From positions 1 to 32,769 of IMG/VR virus record IMGVR_UViG_3300044645_002121: 32,769 nucleotides of DNA. The stretch is one strand, 5' to 3'. A program made the position numbers and the translations under genes. A model generated the notes under the pieces. It did no database searches, was not told the DNA's origin, and was given only the letters and a program-made list of their open reading frames with translations. This document shows, in pieces, positions 1-7,833 of the stretch (position 1 is the stretch's first letter; each line of letters starts with the position of its first letter). This DNA is from a virus.

Positions 1-306
1 CCTGGGCTAGCGTAGAGTTCGTCCCGTCAGACCTGAGCACCCGGTTGGCCGTCTGCGCTCCCACCAAAGCATTGATCGCCGCCTGCTGGGTCGTTTGACC
101 AGTACCGCCGTTGGCAATTGCCAGCGTGCCAGACACATCGGTGGCCAGAGCTACTTGGGCCAGCGTAGAGTTCGTCCCGTCAGACCTGAGCACCCGGTTG
201 GCCGTCTGAGTGCCCACCAAAGCATTGATCGCCGCCTGCTGGGTCGTCTGACCGGTGCCGCCGTTGGCGATGGCCACGGTCCCCGTCACGTTGCCGGCTT
301 TCACGC
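1..306 (-). repeat. Two tandem 153-bp repeats inside the fibre-like gene
   Basis: Bases 1-153 and 154-306 align with a 153-bp (51-codon) offset and are nearly identical over their first 110 bases, for example from GCGTAGAGTTCGTCCCGTCAG at 10 and at 163. They diverge towards the end of the unit. Further copies may lie beyond the left edge. Confidence 0.85.
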
Positions 307-739
307 TGTAGAAGCTCGTGCCGTCCGTGAAAATCATCACCCGATCGCCAGGGGCAATGGTGACGGATTGCGCGCCAGGCGGCGTGGTGATTGGAGGGCC
401 AAGTGACAGCCAGTTGAAAACCGTTGCCGTGTATGCAGTGTCGTTCCAGATGATGTACTGCTTGGAGACCGGCGGCGCGTACACGGTGAATGCCGTGGTG
501 ACTGTGGTTGTCGTAAACCGCAGGATGGCGTACACCGCCTGGTTGGCGGACCCCGTTGCCGTAGGCCCGTTAAACGTGGTCAGTGCCTGGCCGGCAGAGG
601 TGACCGACACCGTCTCATAGCCGGCAATCGCCCGATCGAAGACGTACGCGAAGTTGTTGTTGGTGATGGTGCCCCATGTATTGGCCTCTGTACCGGGGGT
701 GATCAGCTCTACACGAAGGCTCTGAGAATACGTGGGCAT
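1..739 (-). CDS. Tail-fibre-like virion protein, C-terminal part cut off
   Basis: The frame is open from an ATG at 739 to the window edge, giving 246 visible residues beginning MPTYSQSLRVELITPG. AGGAAC six bases or so upstream supports this start. The visible end contains two tandem copies of a 51-residue unit with the core GGTGQTTQQAAINAL. Such GGTG repeats are common in phage tail fibres and other receptor-facing virion proteins, and the neighbouring protein at 3970-5478 has related YGGTG and GGTGL motifs. It is the last visible gene of the minus-strand virion operon. The fibre role is inferred from repeats and position; no receptor-binding domain can be seen because the C-terminus is missing. 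Confidence 0.75.
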   Translation of the reverse strand, partial: MPTYSQSLRVELITPGTEANTWGTITNNNFAYVFDRAIAGYETVSVTSAGQALTTFNGPTATGSANQAVYAILRFTTTTVTTAFTVYAPPVSKQYIIWNDTAYTATVFNWLSLGPPITTPPGAQSVTIAPGDRVMIFTDGTSFYSVKAGNVTGTVAIANGGTGQTTQQAAINALVGTQTANRVLRSDGTNSTLAQVALATDVSGTLAIANGGTGQTTQQAAINALVGAQTANRVLRSDGTNSTLAQ

Positions 740-778
740 GGTTGTTCCTTACGAGTTGCTGATATTTTGCCATCCGGA

Positions 779-1648
779 TCACTGGTTGTCATCTATGACT
801 GACCACCCTGGGGCCTGGGGCGTGGCCACGTTTTGCCAATTGGCAGTCTGGTCATCAATAATTTTGATCCAACCGGCAACCCCAAAAGCGTCATTAAGCG
901 TGGCGTTCTCTGTCATCGCTACTTGGAACGCTGCCAGCACTGTGTTGGCATCAGCACTGTTGAGGTTTTCTGTGATTGAAAGAACAAAACCCCGTATGGC
1001 TGTGTTGGCATCGGCGCTGTTCAGGTTTTCTGTGACAGACTCAACAAACGCCTGAATAATTTCGTTCAGGTCTGCTACTGTGGTGCCTTCGGTGACTGCC
1101 TGAACAAACTGCGCCGCGATTGTGGGCACATCCTCTATGGTGATGCCCTCTGATATGGATTGGGCAAACTGGGACGCAACACTATTGGCGTCCGCCAGAT
1201 CGACGTTTTCTTCTATGGTTTGCAAAAACGCAGATTGCTGCGTGCTGAAGTCGTCCAGCGTAAAGCCTTCTGTGCGGGCTTGCAAGAACTCAAAATACGT
1301 CTGTGCGGTGTCATCCACTAAAACGGTGTCTTCTGTTTTGGCGACAGCAAACTGCGCCGCAATTGTTTGGGCGTCTTGAATGCTTGAGTTTTCGGTGGCA
1401 GAAGCCAAAAAGCCAGCAAATGCCGCGCTGACATCAGCAGAGTTTAAATTCTCAATGACGCCGTCGTAGAAATCACCGGCTGTTGCATCCGTCTCATCTA
1501 CCGTGATTGGTTCTGCTTGGCTTACAAGGTACGCTGATAGCTGTGTGCTGGCATCTTCAAGCTGAATACTTTCCACAATGGACAACACACTTACCACCCC
1601 AGCAAGGGAGGCAAATGGTGTTTGGGAAAAGCTTGAGATGCCAAACAT
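779..1648 (-). CDS. Acidic 20-residue-repeat virion-associated protein
   Basis: The 289-residue protein is almost entirely made of about eleven degenerate 20-residue repeats with the pattern S-x-T-E-x-x-x-x-x-D-A-x-x-x-x-x-x-F-x. The two most similar units both contain SITENLNSADANT or SVTENLNSADANT. It is acidic, lacks Cys, and has no signal peptide. It starts at ATG 1648, six bases after the stop of the 711-residue protein, with no clear Shine-Dalgarno, so translation is probably coupled to that gene. A regular 20-residue period suggests a solenoid or a fibrous coil-like rod. I do not recognise a named family; its place between fibre-like genes suggests a virion appendage component, which is inference. 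Confidence 0.75.
   Translation of the reverse strand: MFGISSFSQTPFASLAGVVSVLSIVESIQLEDASTQLSAYLVSQAEPITVDETDATAGDFYDGVIENLNSADVSAAFAGFLASATENSSIQDAQTIAAQFAVAKTEDTVLVDDTAQTYFEFLQARTEGFTLDDFSTQQSAFLQTIEENVDLADANSVASQFAQSISEGITIEDVPTIAAQFVQAVTEGTTVADLNEIIQAFVESVTENLNSADANTAIRGFVLSITENLNSADANTVLAAFQVAMTENATLNDAFGVAGWIKIIDDQTANWQNVATPQAPGWSVIDDNQ
940..1060 (-). repeat. 60-bp near-identical tandem repeats
   Basis: The stretch GTGTTGGCATC...GTTTTCTGTGA recurs with a 60-bp period (about 942-975 and 1002-1035). It encodes the two ENLNSADANT repeats of the 289-residue protein and suggests recent duplication of one repeat unit. Confidence 0.7.
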
Positions 1649-1653
1649 GGTGG

Positions 1654-3789
1654 TTAATTAAACAGCATAAACATATTGCCACTGGCCAGTGAAAACCGCC
1701 ATCCGGTGTTGTTGCCGTTATTCACATTTCCGCTTGTGAACAAAGAGTTCCATGTGGCCCCACCTGTGGCGTTGCTGTCTTGGATCGCTAAATACTGCGC
1801 GTTGACCGTGCCGGAAGCCTTTGACAAAGTGAACTGCGACCCCGGAGTGGCGCTGTTGATTGTTATTAAGTTGCCTGCGGTGCCAGCCAGACTAAAGTTG
1901 GACACGGTTTGTGTCGTACCGGCAGTGAAGGTCACCGTAGATGGCTGCACGGTGTCGGTGATGTCGTTGAACGTGTTAGACCCGGTGATGGTCAACGCGC
2001 CTGCACCGCCTTGGTTGAGGTTGTAGTAGGTCAAGCCGCCACCAGCAAAAGTCTTTGCTGAGGCAGAGGTCATGGTTATGGTAGATGTGCTTGGTGCAAC
2101 AGTAAGCCCAGTGGTGGTAGCTGTATTCCATGCGGTTGCGCCAGAACCAGAAATTGTCCAAGTACCACTGCCCATGTTCAAGGTACGAGTGTTGCTGTTG
2201 CTTGAAGAAAAAGAACCTGCCGTTACATTGAAGTTTGCAGCGGTAAAAGTGCCCTCAGTGAGAGTGAGTGTGTTGGCAGACCCTAATGTCATCGCATCAG
2301 CAAGCGTTACGGTAATGCCCGAACCATTGACCGTTGTATTGTTAAGCGTCTTACCGTTGCTTGTAACTGTTGCTGACGCACGGAATGTTGGGCCAACGGA
2401 TGTATATGTTCCACCAGAGGCCAGCGTCAAATTACCCGCCATGTTTAAGTTGCTTGCCGTTATAAAACTTGTGCTGCCGGTAAAATTTAAATTTTTAAAC
2501 CAGCTTCCGGAATCAATAATAAAACCCCGTGACCCGGCATTTACTGTCAAGTCTGGTGCGTTTGAAGTTGTGCCGCCCGTGGTTCCAAAAGCTACGCGGG
2601 CACCATCGTTTATAAAATTACCGCGCGTAAAGCCGCCAGTGCCCGTCCAAGAAAAGTTAGTGGCGTTAGCCATCACCAGAACGGAGGTAGATGCTAAAGT
2701 GGCAGTCAACGCAATATTGCCAGTGCCAAAATAGATTGAGCGAGTGTTTGAGTTGTTGGAACTAAAACCGCCAGCGCTTAAAGTAAAGTCAGAAAGATCA
2801 AGAGTGCCCGACGTGAGTGTGAAATAGTAAGTTGCATCCTGTGTCAATGCGCCATTAAGTGTGACGGTGCTGCCTGCGGCATCAATGCCTGCGGATTGAA
2901 TTGTTTTACCTACGCTGGTAATTGTTGCGGGTGCACGAAAGGTTACGTTAAAGCTTGTATATGTGCCGCCTGAAGCAAGCGTCAGGTCGCCTGCCATGTT
3001 TAATGCAGCCGCAGTTACCGTTGATCCGTTGCCAGTAAAAATCACATTTTTGAAATAGCTGCCAGAAGTAATAGTCAGAGAAGATGATCCTGCGTTGACT
3101 GTTAAGTTTGGTGCGTTGGTAGTTGATCCCCCGGCAGTTGAGCCAAATTGCATTGTTGTTGAGTTTGTATTGCTTCGAGTAAACCCACCTGTGCCAGTAA
3201 ATGTAAAGCCTGTGGCAGTTGCCATGGACAACACCGTAGCTCCGGCGGTCGAACTGGTCAACGCAATGTTGCCAGCGCCAAATGAAATTGCTCGGGTGTT
3301 TGAATTGCTAGAACTAAAGATGCCAGTGCTTAAAGTAAAGTCAGCAAGAGCAAGAGTGCCTCGAGTTAGCGTGGTGGTATTTGTAATACCTGTTGTCATT
3401 GCATCAGCAAGCGTAACAGTAATTCCAGTACCGTTAATTGTGATGGAGCCAAGCGTTTTACTAGCACTTGTTACCGTGGCAGTAGCGGTAATTGTGATCG
3501 TGCCCGTGTACGAAAAAGTCATACCCGCTACAAGCGTAATAGAGCCAGCCACGCTGATTGCCGCAGTACCCGCCAAAGTTCCAGTAAACCCAGTGCAAGT
3601 AATTGATTTGGCCCCCGTATTGCCAGTGCTTATGGTACAAGTTACAGCGCCAGAGGTGGCATCGAAAAACACATCGTCAGCCGATGTGGGCACACTTGCG
3701 CCACCGGCACCGCCTACCGTTGCGGCCCATTTAGTGCCAGCAGTGCCGTCCCAAGCCGCCGTGCCACCCCGCCAAAATCTGTCGGCCAT
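1654..3789 (-). CDS. Large Gly/Thr/Ser-rich beta-repeat virion protein
   Basis: The 711-residue protein begins MADRFWRGGTAAWDG, an opening I associate with phage structural proteins of the (Y/F)W-x-GGTG-x-WD type. It is rich in Thr, Ser, Gly and Asn and almost without charged residues. A long repeat with a period of about 184 residues is marked by FTLSTGIFSSSNSNTR (from residue 151), FTLSAGGFSSNNSNTR (335) and FNVTAGSFSSSNSNTR (520), and by MAGDLTLASGGTYTS and MAGNLTLASGGTYTS. This composition fits a beta-helix or beta-solenoid exposed on the virion. The start is supported by GGAGTAACGC before ATG. Role as a tail or fibre component is inferred from composition and neighbours. Confidence 0.75.
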   Translation of the reverse strand: MADRFWRGGTAAWDGTAGTKWAATVGGAGGASVPTSADDVFFDATSGAVTCTISTGNTGAKSITCTGFTGTLAGTAAISVAGSITLVAGMTFSYTGTITITATATVTSASKTLGSITINGTGITVTLADAMTTGITNTTTLTRGTLALADFTLSTGIFSSSNSNTRAISFGAGNIALTSSTAGATVLSMATATGFTFTGTGGFTRSNTNSTTMQFGSTAGGSTTNAPNLTVNAGSSSLTITSGSYFKNVIFTGNGSTVTAAALNMAGDLTLASGGTYTSFNVTFRAPATITSVGKTIQSAGIDAAGSTVTLNGALTQDATYYFTLTSGTLDLSDFTLSAGGFSSNNSNTRSIYFGTGNIALTATLASTSVLVMANATNFSWTGTGGFTRGNFINDGARVAFGTTGGTTSNAPDLTVNAGSRGFIIDSGSWFKNLNFTGSTSFITASNLNMAGNLTLASGGTYTSVGPTFRASATVTSNGKTLNNTTVNGSGITVTLADAMTLGSANTLTLTEGTFTAANFNVTAGSFSSSNSNTRTLNMGSGTWTISGSGATAWNTATTTGLTVAPSTSTITMTSASAKTFAGGGLTYYNLNQGGAGALTITGSNTFNDITDTVQPSTVTFTAGTTQTVSNFSLAGTAGNLITINSATPGSQFTLSKASGTVNAQYLAIQDSNATGGATWNSLFTSGNVNNGNNTGWRFSLASGNMFMLFN

Positions 3790-3792
3790 GCG

Positions 3793-3960
3793 TTACTCCT
3801 GTGGAGTTTCGACAACGGGATTGACCATTGCAAGCCAATTGGTCAGGCGCTCTTGCTTCATGGCCTCCAACTGCTCATCAGTCAAACCGTGGTCATCAGG
3901 CAGGTTCAAGGCATCGCAGAAAGAGCCAAACGGGGTGTCGAATTTGAAAATGATCTGCAT
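3793..3960 (-). CDS. Small 55-residue protein between two fibre-like genes
   Basis: A complete 55-codon frame runs from ATG 3960 to TAA 3795-3793. It begins MQIIFKFDTPFG and ends NPVVETPQE. A strong site, AAGGAGCAATC, precedes the ATG, the same site as that used by the gene starting at 6095. Its stop codon lies inside the Shine-Dalgarno region of the 711-residue gene, so the two are probably co-translated. The middle, LTDEQLEAMKQERLTNWLAM, looks helical and amphipathic. Small proteins of this sort next to fibre genes can be assembly helpers, but there is no specific evidence here. I do not recognise the family. Confidence 0.75.
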   Translation of the reverse strand: MQIIFKFDTPFGSFCDALNLPDDHGLTDEQLEAMKQERLTNWLAMVNPVVETPQE

Positions 3961-3969
3961 GATTGCTCC

Positions 3970-5478
3970 TTATGCTTGAGTGGTTACAGCGACCACATCC
4001 CAGCGGGTGTTTGTCGAGTTGTAGATGCAGCCGACATAGAGCATCTTGTTGATGGTTGTGGTAGTCGGCAAAGTGGTGCCAATCACGGTGTAAGTGGCAT
4101 TCCAAGTGATAGCTTGGGCAGTACCGTCGTCCAAAATTCTCAGGATCAGCTTGTTGCCGTCCACTGGGGTTCCAGTTGGTGCCGCTACCGTTAGAGCTTG
4201 ATCTTGCGCGGTCAGATTGTATTGATCGAACGCGGAGATGTCAGGAGTCAGCGTAGCCGTTGCCGCAGAAGTTGAGGTGCGAGGATCAATGCGCTTGTTG
4301 GTCAGCGTGGCAGTGCCATTGATGGTCGTGAAGCCACCCGTTGCGTTGGCGTTGTTGCCAAGAGCAGTGACAACACCCGTGCCGGTGGTGGTCGTAGAAG
4401 GAGCAACGCCCGCCCCTCCACCAATGACCAAAGCGTTTGCAGACAGAAGGCCAGAGCTTGCCAGAGTTCCAGTGGCCGAGTAGTACAGAACGCCGCCAGA
4501 GGTTCCAGATGTCAGCCCCGTGCCGCCCGCTGCAACAGGCAGGGTGCCAGCTACAAGCGCAGATGCGCTCGTGGAGTACAGAGCGTTGTTTGCGCCAGCA
4601 AATGTGGTCAGGCCGGTGCCGCCGTAAGCAGGCTGAATCGTGCCACCTTGCCATGTGCCGTTTGAAATAACGGTTGTGCCCAAATCAAGAGCATTGGTGC
4701 CCCATGTAACACCTTCAGGCAGGTAGCCGTGGATTTCCCATGTGCCACCAACAGTGGCATTTGATATGAGAACTGCATTAGCCGCCCCGCCCGTCGTAAC
4801 CGTGCCAACAGTTGTGCCCGCATTGTTCTGGATGGTCAGCGTTCCGGTAGCGGCATTGTTGAACTGAAACGCAGTGGTGTCGGTCAGTGTGGTTGCATCA
4901 GGCAACCTGAATGTGTGATTTCCAGTGCCCGTCAACAACTGATTAAAGTCTGAGGCCGCCGTCAACGTGGTCACGCCGCCAGAAGCGGTAATGTTTTGCA
5001 ACCCTTGGCTCAGGCGGTTTATCGTGATGTTTTCATTGGCATCGCGCAGCACAACCGAGTTGGCCCCGGAAGACGCGGTTACACCCGTGCCACCATAAGC
5101 TACACCAACAGTAGACCCCTGCCATGTGCCAGAGGATACTGTGCCCAGCGCAGAGACATCGCCGGTTTCATTTAAATTAACTGACCGGCCAGACGGGTAC
5201 GTCACAAAGACGTTCACAGCGCCCGAGAAGGTCACCGCGCTGCCGGAGTTGCTTGATGCATAAACAGTGGTTCGGGTTAGCGTCGGCCCCGTGGTTGAAT
5301 ACGTGCCAAGCCCCACCTCCCAGTTGCCCGCGCCGTCAATGGCCGAGTAGTAGGTTGTGTTTGTATTGCCGATAACGGCAAACGATTGGAACCCCGGCAC
5401 CGCACCCGTAAGAGTGAAGCTTACGGTAGTATTCGCCGTGGCCGTCTCTTGGACACGGTTTGCAAGGACCAGAGCCAT
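3970..5478 (-). CDS. Tail-fibre-like structural protein with GGTG repeats
   Basis: The 502-residue protein starts MALVLANRVQETATANTTVSFTLTG. This N-terminal pattern, with YYSAIDG and GNWEVGLGTYSTTGPTLTR following, is one I recognise from phage structural proteins that attach fibres. The middle has repeated YGGTG, AGGTGLTSGTSGG and SGTWQG motifs like those of tail fibres. The C-terminal 90 residues (TNKRIDPR, YNLTAQDQALTV, DGNKLILRILDDGTAQAITW, RWDVVAV) form a separate beta-rich module also seen at the ends of phage fibre or baseplate proteins. AAAGGAGTCTTAA precedes the ATG at 5478. Annotation as a fibre is family-level inference. Confidence 0.8.
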   Translation of the reverse strand: MALVLANRVQETATANTTVSFTLTGAVPGFQSFAVIGNTNTTYYSAIDGAGNWEVGLGTYSTTGPTLTRTTVYASSNSGSAVTFSGAVNVFVTYPSGRSVNLNETGDVSALGTVSSGTWQGSTVGVAYGGTGVTASSGANSVVLRDANENITINRLSQGLQNITASGGVTTLTAASDFNQLLTGTGNHTFRLPDATTLTDTTAFQFNNAATGTLTIQNNAGTTVGTVTTGGAANAVLISNATVGGTWEIHGYLPEGVTWGTNALDLGTTVISNGTWQGGTIQPAYGGTGLTTFAGANNALYSTSASALVAGTLPVAAGGTGLTSGTSGGVLYYSATGTLASSGLLSANALVIGGGAGVAPSTTTTGTGVVTALGNNANATGGFTTINGTATLTNKRIDPRTSTSAATATLTPDISAFDQYNLTAQDQALTVAAPTGTPVDGNKLILRILDDGTAQAITWNATYTVIGTTLPTTTTINKMLYVGCIYNSTNTRWDVVAVTTQA

Positions 5479-5489
5479 TTAAGACTCCT

Positions 5490-6095
5490 TTAAGAAGTTG
5501 CGGTGGTCGAGTAGGTAACGCTTACGGTGTCGCCTGCGGTGGTGACTTTGGCAGTGGCAAATGCGCCTGCGCTGTACAGAGTACCTGCCGGGCTGCTTTG
5601 AGTACTGACCGCGCCCGATCCGGTTACCAAGAAGCAGCCACCAACCGTGCCGCCCGCACCAGTGATGGTGTAGGTAATAGCCGCAGCAGCGCAAGTCGTC
5701 ACATTCGACGGCGTGGTTCCAGTCGATGTAGAAGCAGTAAATACAGCCGTGCCGCGAACAGCAGAACCACCAACGGTATAGTTGGTGAACTCAGTCCATG
5801 TCTTTGAGCTTAACGTGTCCGCAGCAGCAAACGTCAATCCAGTACCAGAGATCAGGCCCAAGAACGGGCCAACAGTCGTATAGGTGCCAGAAGTGCGAAG
5901 CAACGTATCAAGCATCAATTGCTTGCCGCCTGCGTTGACCAGATTGGGAAACTCGTCTTCCCATTTGATGTTGCCGTCAGCATCTCGGCAGACCACATGG
6001 TAGTGGCCTTCAATGCCAACGGATTCGTTGCCAGTGACGTTGGATTGCATGGTGACCTCCGCGTGATCGCCAAAGTTTGAAAGTTCGTTTGACAT
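5490..6095 (-). CDS. Virion structural protein, tail or fibre-attachment type
   Basis: The 201-residue protein has two parts. Residues about 28-65 (IEGHYHVVCRDADGNIKWEDEFPNLV followed by NAGGKQLMLDTLL) resemble the start of a family of phage tail-region proteins. The rest is Thr/Ser/Ala/Gly-rich beta sequence (TNYTVGGSAVRGTAVFTAS) typical of surface virion proteins. AAGGAGCAATC precedes ATG at 6095. It lies 11 bases before the 502-residue fibre-like gene in transcription order and is probably in the same mRNA. No exact function can be assigned. Confidence 0.7.
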   Translation of the reverse strand: MSNELSNFGDHAEVTMQSNVTGNESVGIEGHYHVVCRDADGNIKWEDEFPNLVNAGGKQLMLDTLLRTSGTYTTVGPFLGLISGTGLTFAAADTLSSKTWTEFTNYTVGGSAVRGTAVFTASTSTGTTPSNVTTCAAAAITYTITGAGGTVGGCFLVTGSGAVSTQSSPAGTLYSAGAFATAKVTTAGDTVSVTYSTTATS

Positions 6096-6104
6096 GATTG
6101 CTCC

Positions 6105-6542
6105 TTAAACAAGTCGGATGAGAGCATTGGTTTGATCATCCGGGGGAAAAACAATGGTGAAAGTGCCATTGGTCGAAGCTTTCGCGCCACCAAAATCTAG
6201 AATGCACACCGCGGGGTTTCCAAGCGCGGAATCATTGTAGATCATGGCCCCGTACGCAGTAATGGTTGCACTGGTAAAGGACAGGTCAACGAAATCGGTG
6301 ATTGCAGTCGTCCCCGCCCCAAAAGGCGTGACATTGGTGAGGGTGCCGCCGCCCGCCGCATAGGTGCCTGAGTTGGGCACTTCCCCAACGCTCGTGTACG
6401 CGGTTGTCGATGCATTGAACGACGGGGTGTTGTCGTACAGAGCCAGCTTAAACGTGCTGCCGGTGCCTGTGGTGAAGTTGTGCACGGCCCTCATGAGCTC
6501 CACTTTGAAGCTTGTGCACATGAAATTTCCATTGAAGGCCAT
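6105..6542 (-). CDS. Small phage structural protein, tail region
   Basis: The 145-residue protein starts MAFNGNFMCTSFKVELMRAVHNF and contains FKLALYDNTPSFNASTTAYTSVGEVP, a pattern I recognise from conserved small proteins of tailed phages found between connector and fibre genes. The middle and C-terminal parts are beta-rich with a hydrophobic end (TFTIVFPPDDQTNALIRLV). GAGGGACTGACG precedes ATG 6542, only two bases after the previous stop, indicating one operon. The biochemical role is unknown. Confidence 0.7.
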   Translation of the reverse strand: MAFNGNFMCTSFKVELMRAVHNFTTGTGSTFKLALYDNTPSFNASTTAYTSVGEVPNSGTYAAGGGTLTNVTPFGAGTTAITDFVDLSFTSATITAYGAMIYNDSALGNPAVCILDFGGAKASTNGTFTIVFPPDDQTNALIRLV

Positions 6543-6544
6543 CG

Positions 6545-6832
6545 TCAGTCCCTCACCAAGTGGGCCAGGTCCAGGTGGCCGGCTTGTCGCAGACGGCCCT
6601 GGATCGTCAACCGGTCCTGCTCAATGGCCTCGTGCATGTAGAACTCCACAACGGCCTTGATTCGCTCTTTGAACGCCCTGGCTTGCTCTCGAACAGCCGG
6701 ATGTGACTGATCACCCACAAAGATGATCTTGTCCGCAGCGCGTTGAGAAAGCTCCTCCACCGACCACCCACGGTTATGGGTGGTCTCCACTTGGACCGGG
6801 CTGACAAGGACCGTTGGTTGAACTGAGATCAT
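6545..6832 (-). CDS. Small helical protein following the adaptor gene
   Basis: The 95-residue protein overlaps the preceding adaptor-like gene by ATGA, the usual sign of translational coupling. It reads MISVQPTVLVSPVQVETTHNRGWSVEE and then a long amphipathic helix-rich region (AVREQARAFKERIKAVVEFYMHEAIEQDRL). Small proteins of this pattern occur next to connector genes in several short-tailed phages. I do not recognise a defined domain. A role in head-tail completion is suggested only by location. Confidence 0.65.
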   Translation of the reverse strand: MISVQPTVLVSPVQVETTHNRGWSVEELSQRAADKIIFVGDQSHPAVREQARAFKERIKAVVEFYMHEAIEQDRLTIQGRLRQAGHLDLAHLVRD

Positions 6833-7485
6833 GGGCCAGGTGAATCAGATTTGAGAGGAATACGGATCATGCCATCACGGTACTCATCGCGGCGGCGGCG
6901 GCCTTGCTGCTCAACGCCCAGACCCTGCACAGCCTCTTTGTAGGACTGGCGGAAATACTGCATCATCTCCACCGGTCCCTTGGTGTAACTGTACGCCTGA
7001 ATCAGGCACGCGTACAGTAGCGCCTCCGGGGCGTTCGTGCTGATCCACGTAGTGGGGTTGCCCGACGACAACTGCGCCGGGCGATAGATGTAGCCCAACT
7101 CGACGTCGTAGCTTTGGGCAGGGGTGGGAGACACGTAGAAGGTGTTCTGATCCCAGACGGAGTAATATTTCGGCACCCCTGTCTCGGTACCGTCAGGCCA
7201 GTACTCCTTCATGAACGAGGTGTCCCTGAAGTCCAAGAAAATCTGGTTGTCATTGACTTTGACCATCAGGTAGCGATGAGTCAGGATGTCCGATGGTGCG
7301 GTCAGAAACTTGTTTCCGGAAGTCAGGTTTCCAGCGGCTTCAAGCTTAAAAACGTCCAGGTCAATCTCGCGGAGAATCTGATTCTCCGCCATCGTGATAA
7401 ACGTGTTGATGACGGCGCTCGAAAAGACGTTCGCCCCTACGTCGGTGTAGTTGCGGATGTTGGTGACAAGTTCGTCGTAGGTCAT
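6829..7485 (-). CDS. Head-tail adaptor-like connector protein
   Basis: The 218-residue protein begins MTYDELVTNIRNYTD and continues with VINTFITMAENQILREIDLDVFK, then a beta-rich middle (YLMVKVNDNQIFLDFRD, YYSVWDQNTFYVSPTP, VELGYIYRPAQLS) and a helical tail ending in a basic stretch (QQGRRRRDEYRDG). The N-terminal helices followed by Y-S-V-W and P-x-P-A motifs resemble adaptor proteins of short-tailed phages such as the SU10 type, which join portal to tail. It overlaps both neighbours by ATGA. It is one of two adaptor-like proteins here (see 7834-8499). Assignment is by pattern, not by alignment. Confidence 0.65.
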   Translation of the reverse strand: MTYDELVTNIRNYTDVGANVFSSAVINTFITMAENQILREIDLDVFKLEAAGNLTSGNKFLTAPSDILTHRYLMVKVNDNQIFLDFRDTSFMKEYWPDGTETGVPKYYSVWDQNTFYVSPTPAQSYDVELGYIYRPAQLSSGNPTTWISTNAPEALLYACLIQAYSYTKGPVEMMQYFRQSYKEAVQGLGVEQQGRRRRDEYRDGMIRIPLKSDSPGP

Positions 7486-7832
7486 GACACGCTCACTGTA
7501 ACAGAGCCCACCACCGCTTGGGCTATCACAGGCTGGCCCTCAAGGTACGGGCGCATATCGTTGGTGCCACGGGCACTGCCAAAGCTCTGGAAAGCGGTAA
7601 AGCCTGGTGCGCCCACGAACACGGACACCGGCTCAATGCGATCGGGCCGCGGATCGCGCAGGGCTATCGCGTCGCCTCGGTACCGCAGAGGCTCAAGCTG
7701 CGGCTCCTTGGGCTCGTAATCATCCGGGCAGACCATGAACCCGCGCCAGTTCTTGCGCAGGGTGTTGTACGCGTACCGCTGGCCGCAGTAGTCGCACAAG
7801 CCATACGAGAACTTGCCGGATGCAAATGCCAT
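7482..7832 (-). CDS. Zinc-ribbon-like small phage protein
   Basis: I chose ATG 7832 (MAFASGKFSYGLCDYCGQRY), giving 116 residues; a longer TTG-start version would overlap the previous gene. GGGGGT lies upstream, and the start is one base after the stop of the 221-residue protein. Cys13, Cys16 and Cys35 (CDYC...VCPDDYEPKEPQ) form a zinc-ribbon-like pattern with only three cysteines, so the fourth ligand is uncertain. This pattern recurs in small proteins located in phage connector regions. The rest (YLEGQPVIAQAVVGSVTVSVS) is beta-rich. Function unknown; the ATGA overlap with the adaptor-like gene suggests a shared assembly role. Confidence 0.65.
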   Translation of the reverse strand: MAFASGKFSYGLCDYCGQRYAYNTLRKNWRGFMVCPDDYEPKEPQLEPLRYRGDAIALRDPRPDRIEPVSVFVGAPGFTAFQSFGSARGTNDMRPYLEGQPVIAQAVVGSVTVSVS

Positions 7833-7833
7833 G

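Noticed and set aside
1-306. CRISPR array suggested by repeats
   Set aside because: Repeats are long, in frame and coding (51-residue protein units), without spacers of constant length.
2072-2734. Long plus-strand open frame of 220 codons opposite the 711-residue gene
   Set aside because: It is the antisense of a Thr/Ser/Gly-repeat gene, shows only Val/Ala/Pro-rich composition, and has no ribosome site; the minus-strand gene has both a start site and repeats.
3095-3979. Plus-strand open frame of 294 codons
   Set aside because: It is a shadow of the same repeat gene and of the small 55-residue gene, which has the stronger ribosome site.
1-5478. Diversity-generating retroelement target in fibre genes
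   Set aside because: No reverse transcriptase or template repeat was seen in the window, and the repeats are ordinary protein duplications.
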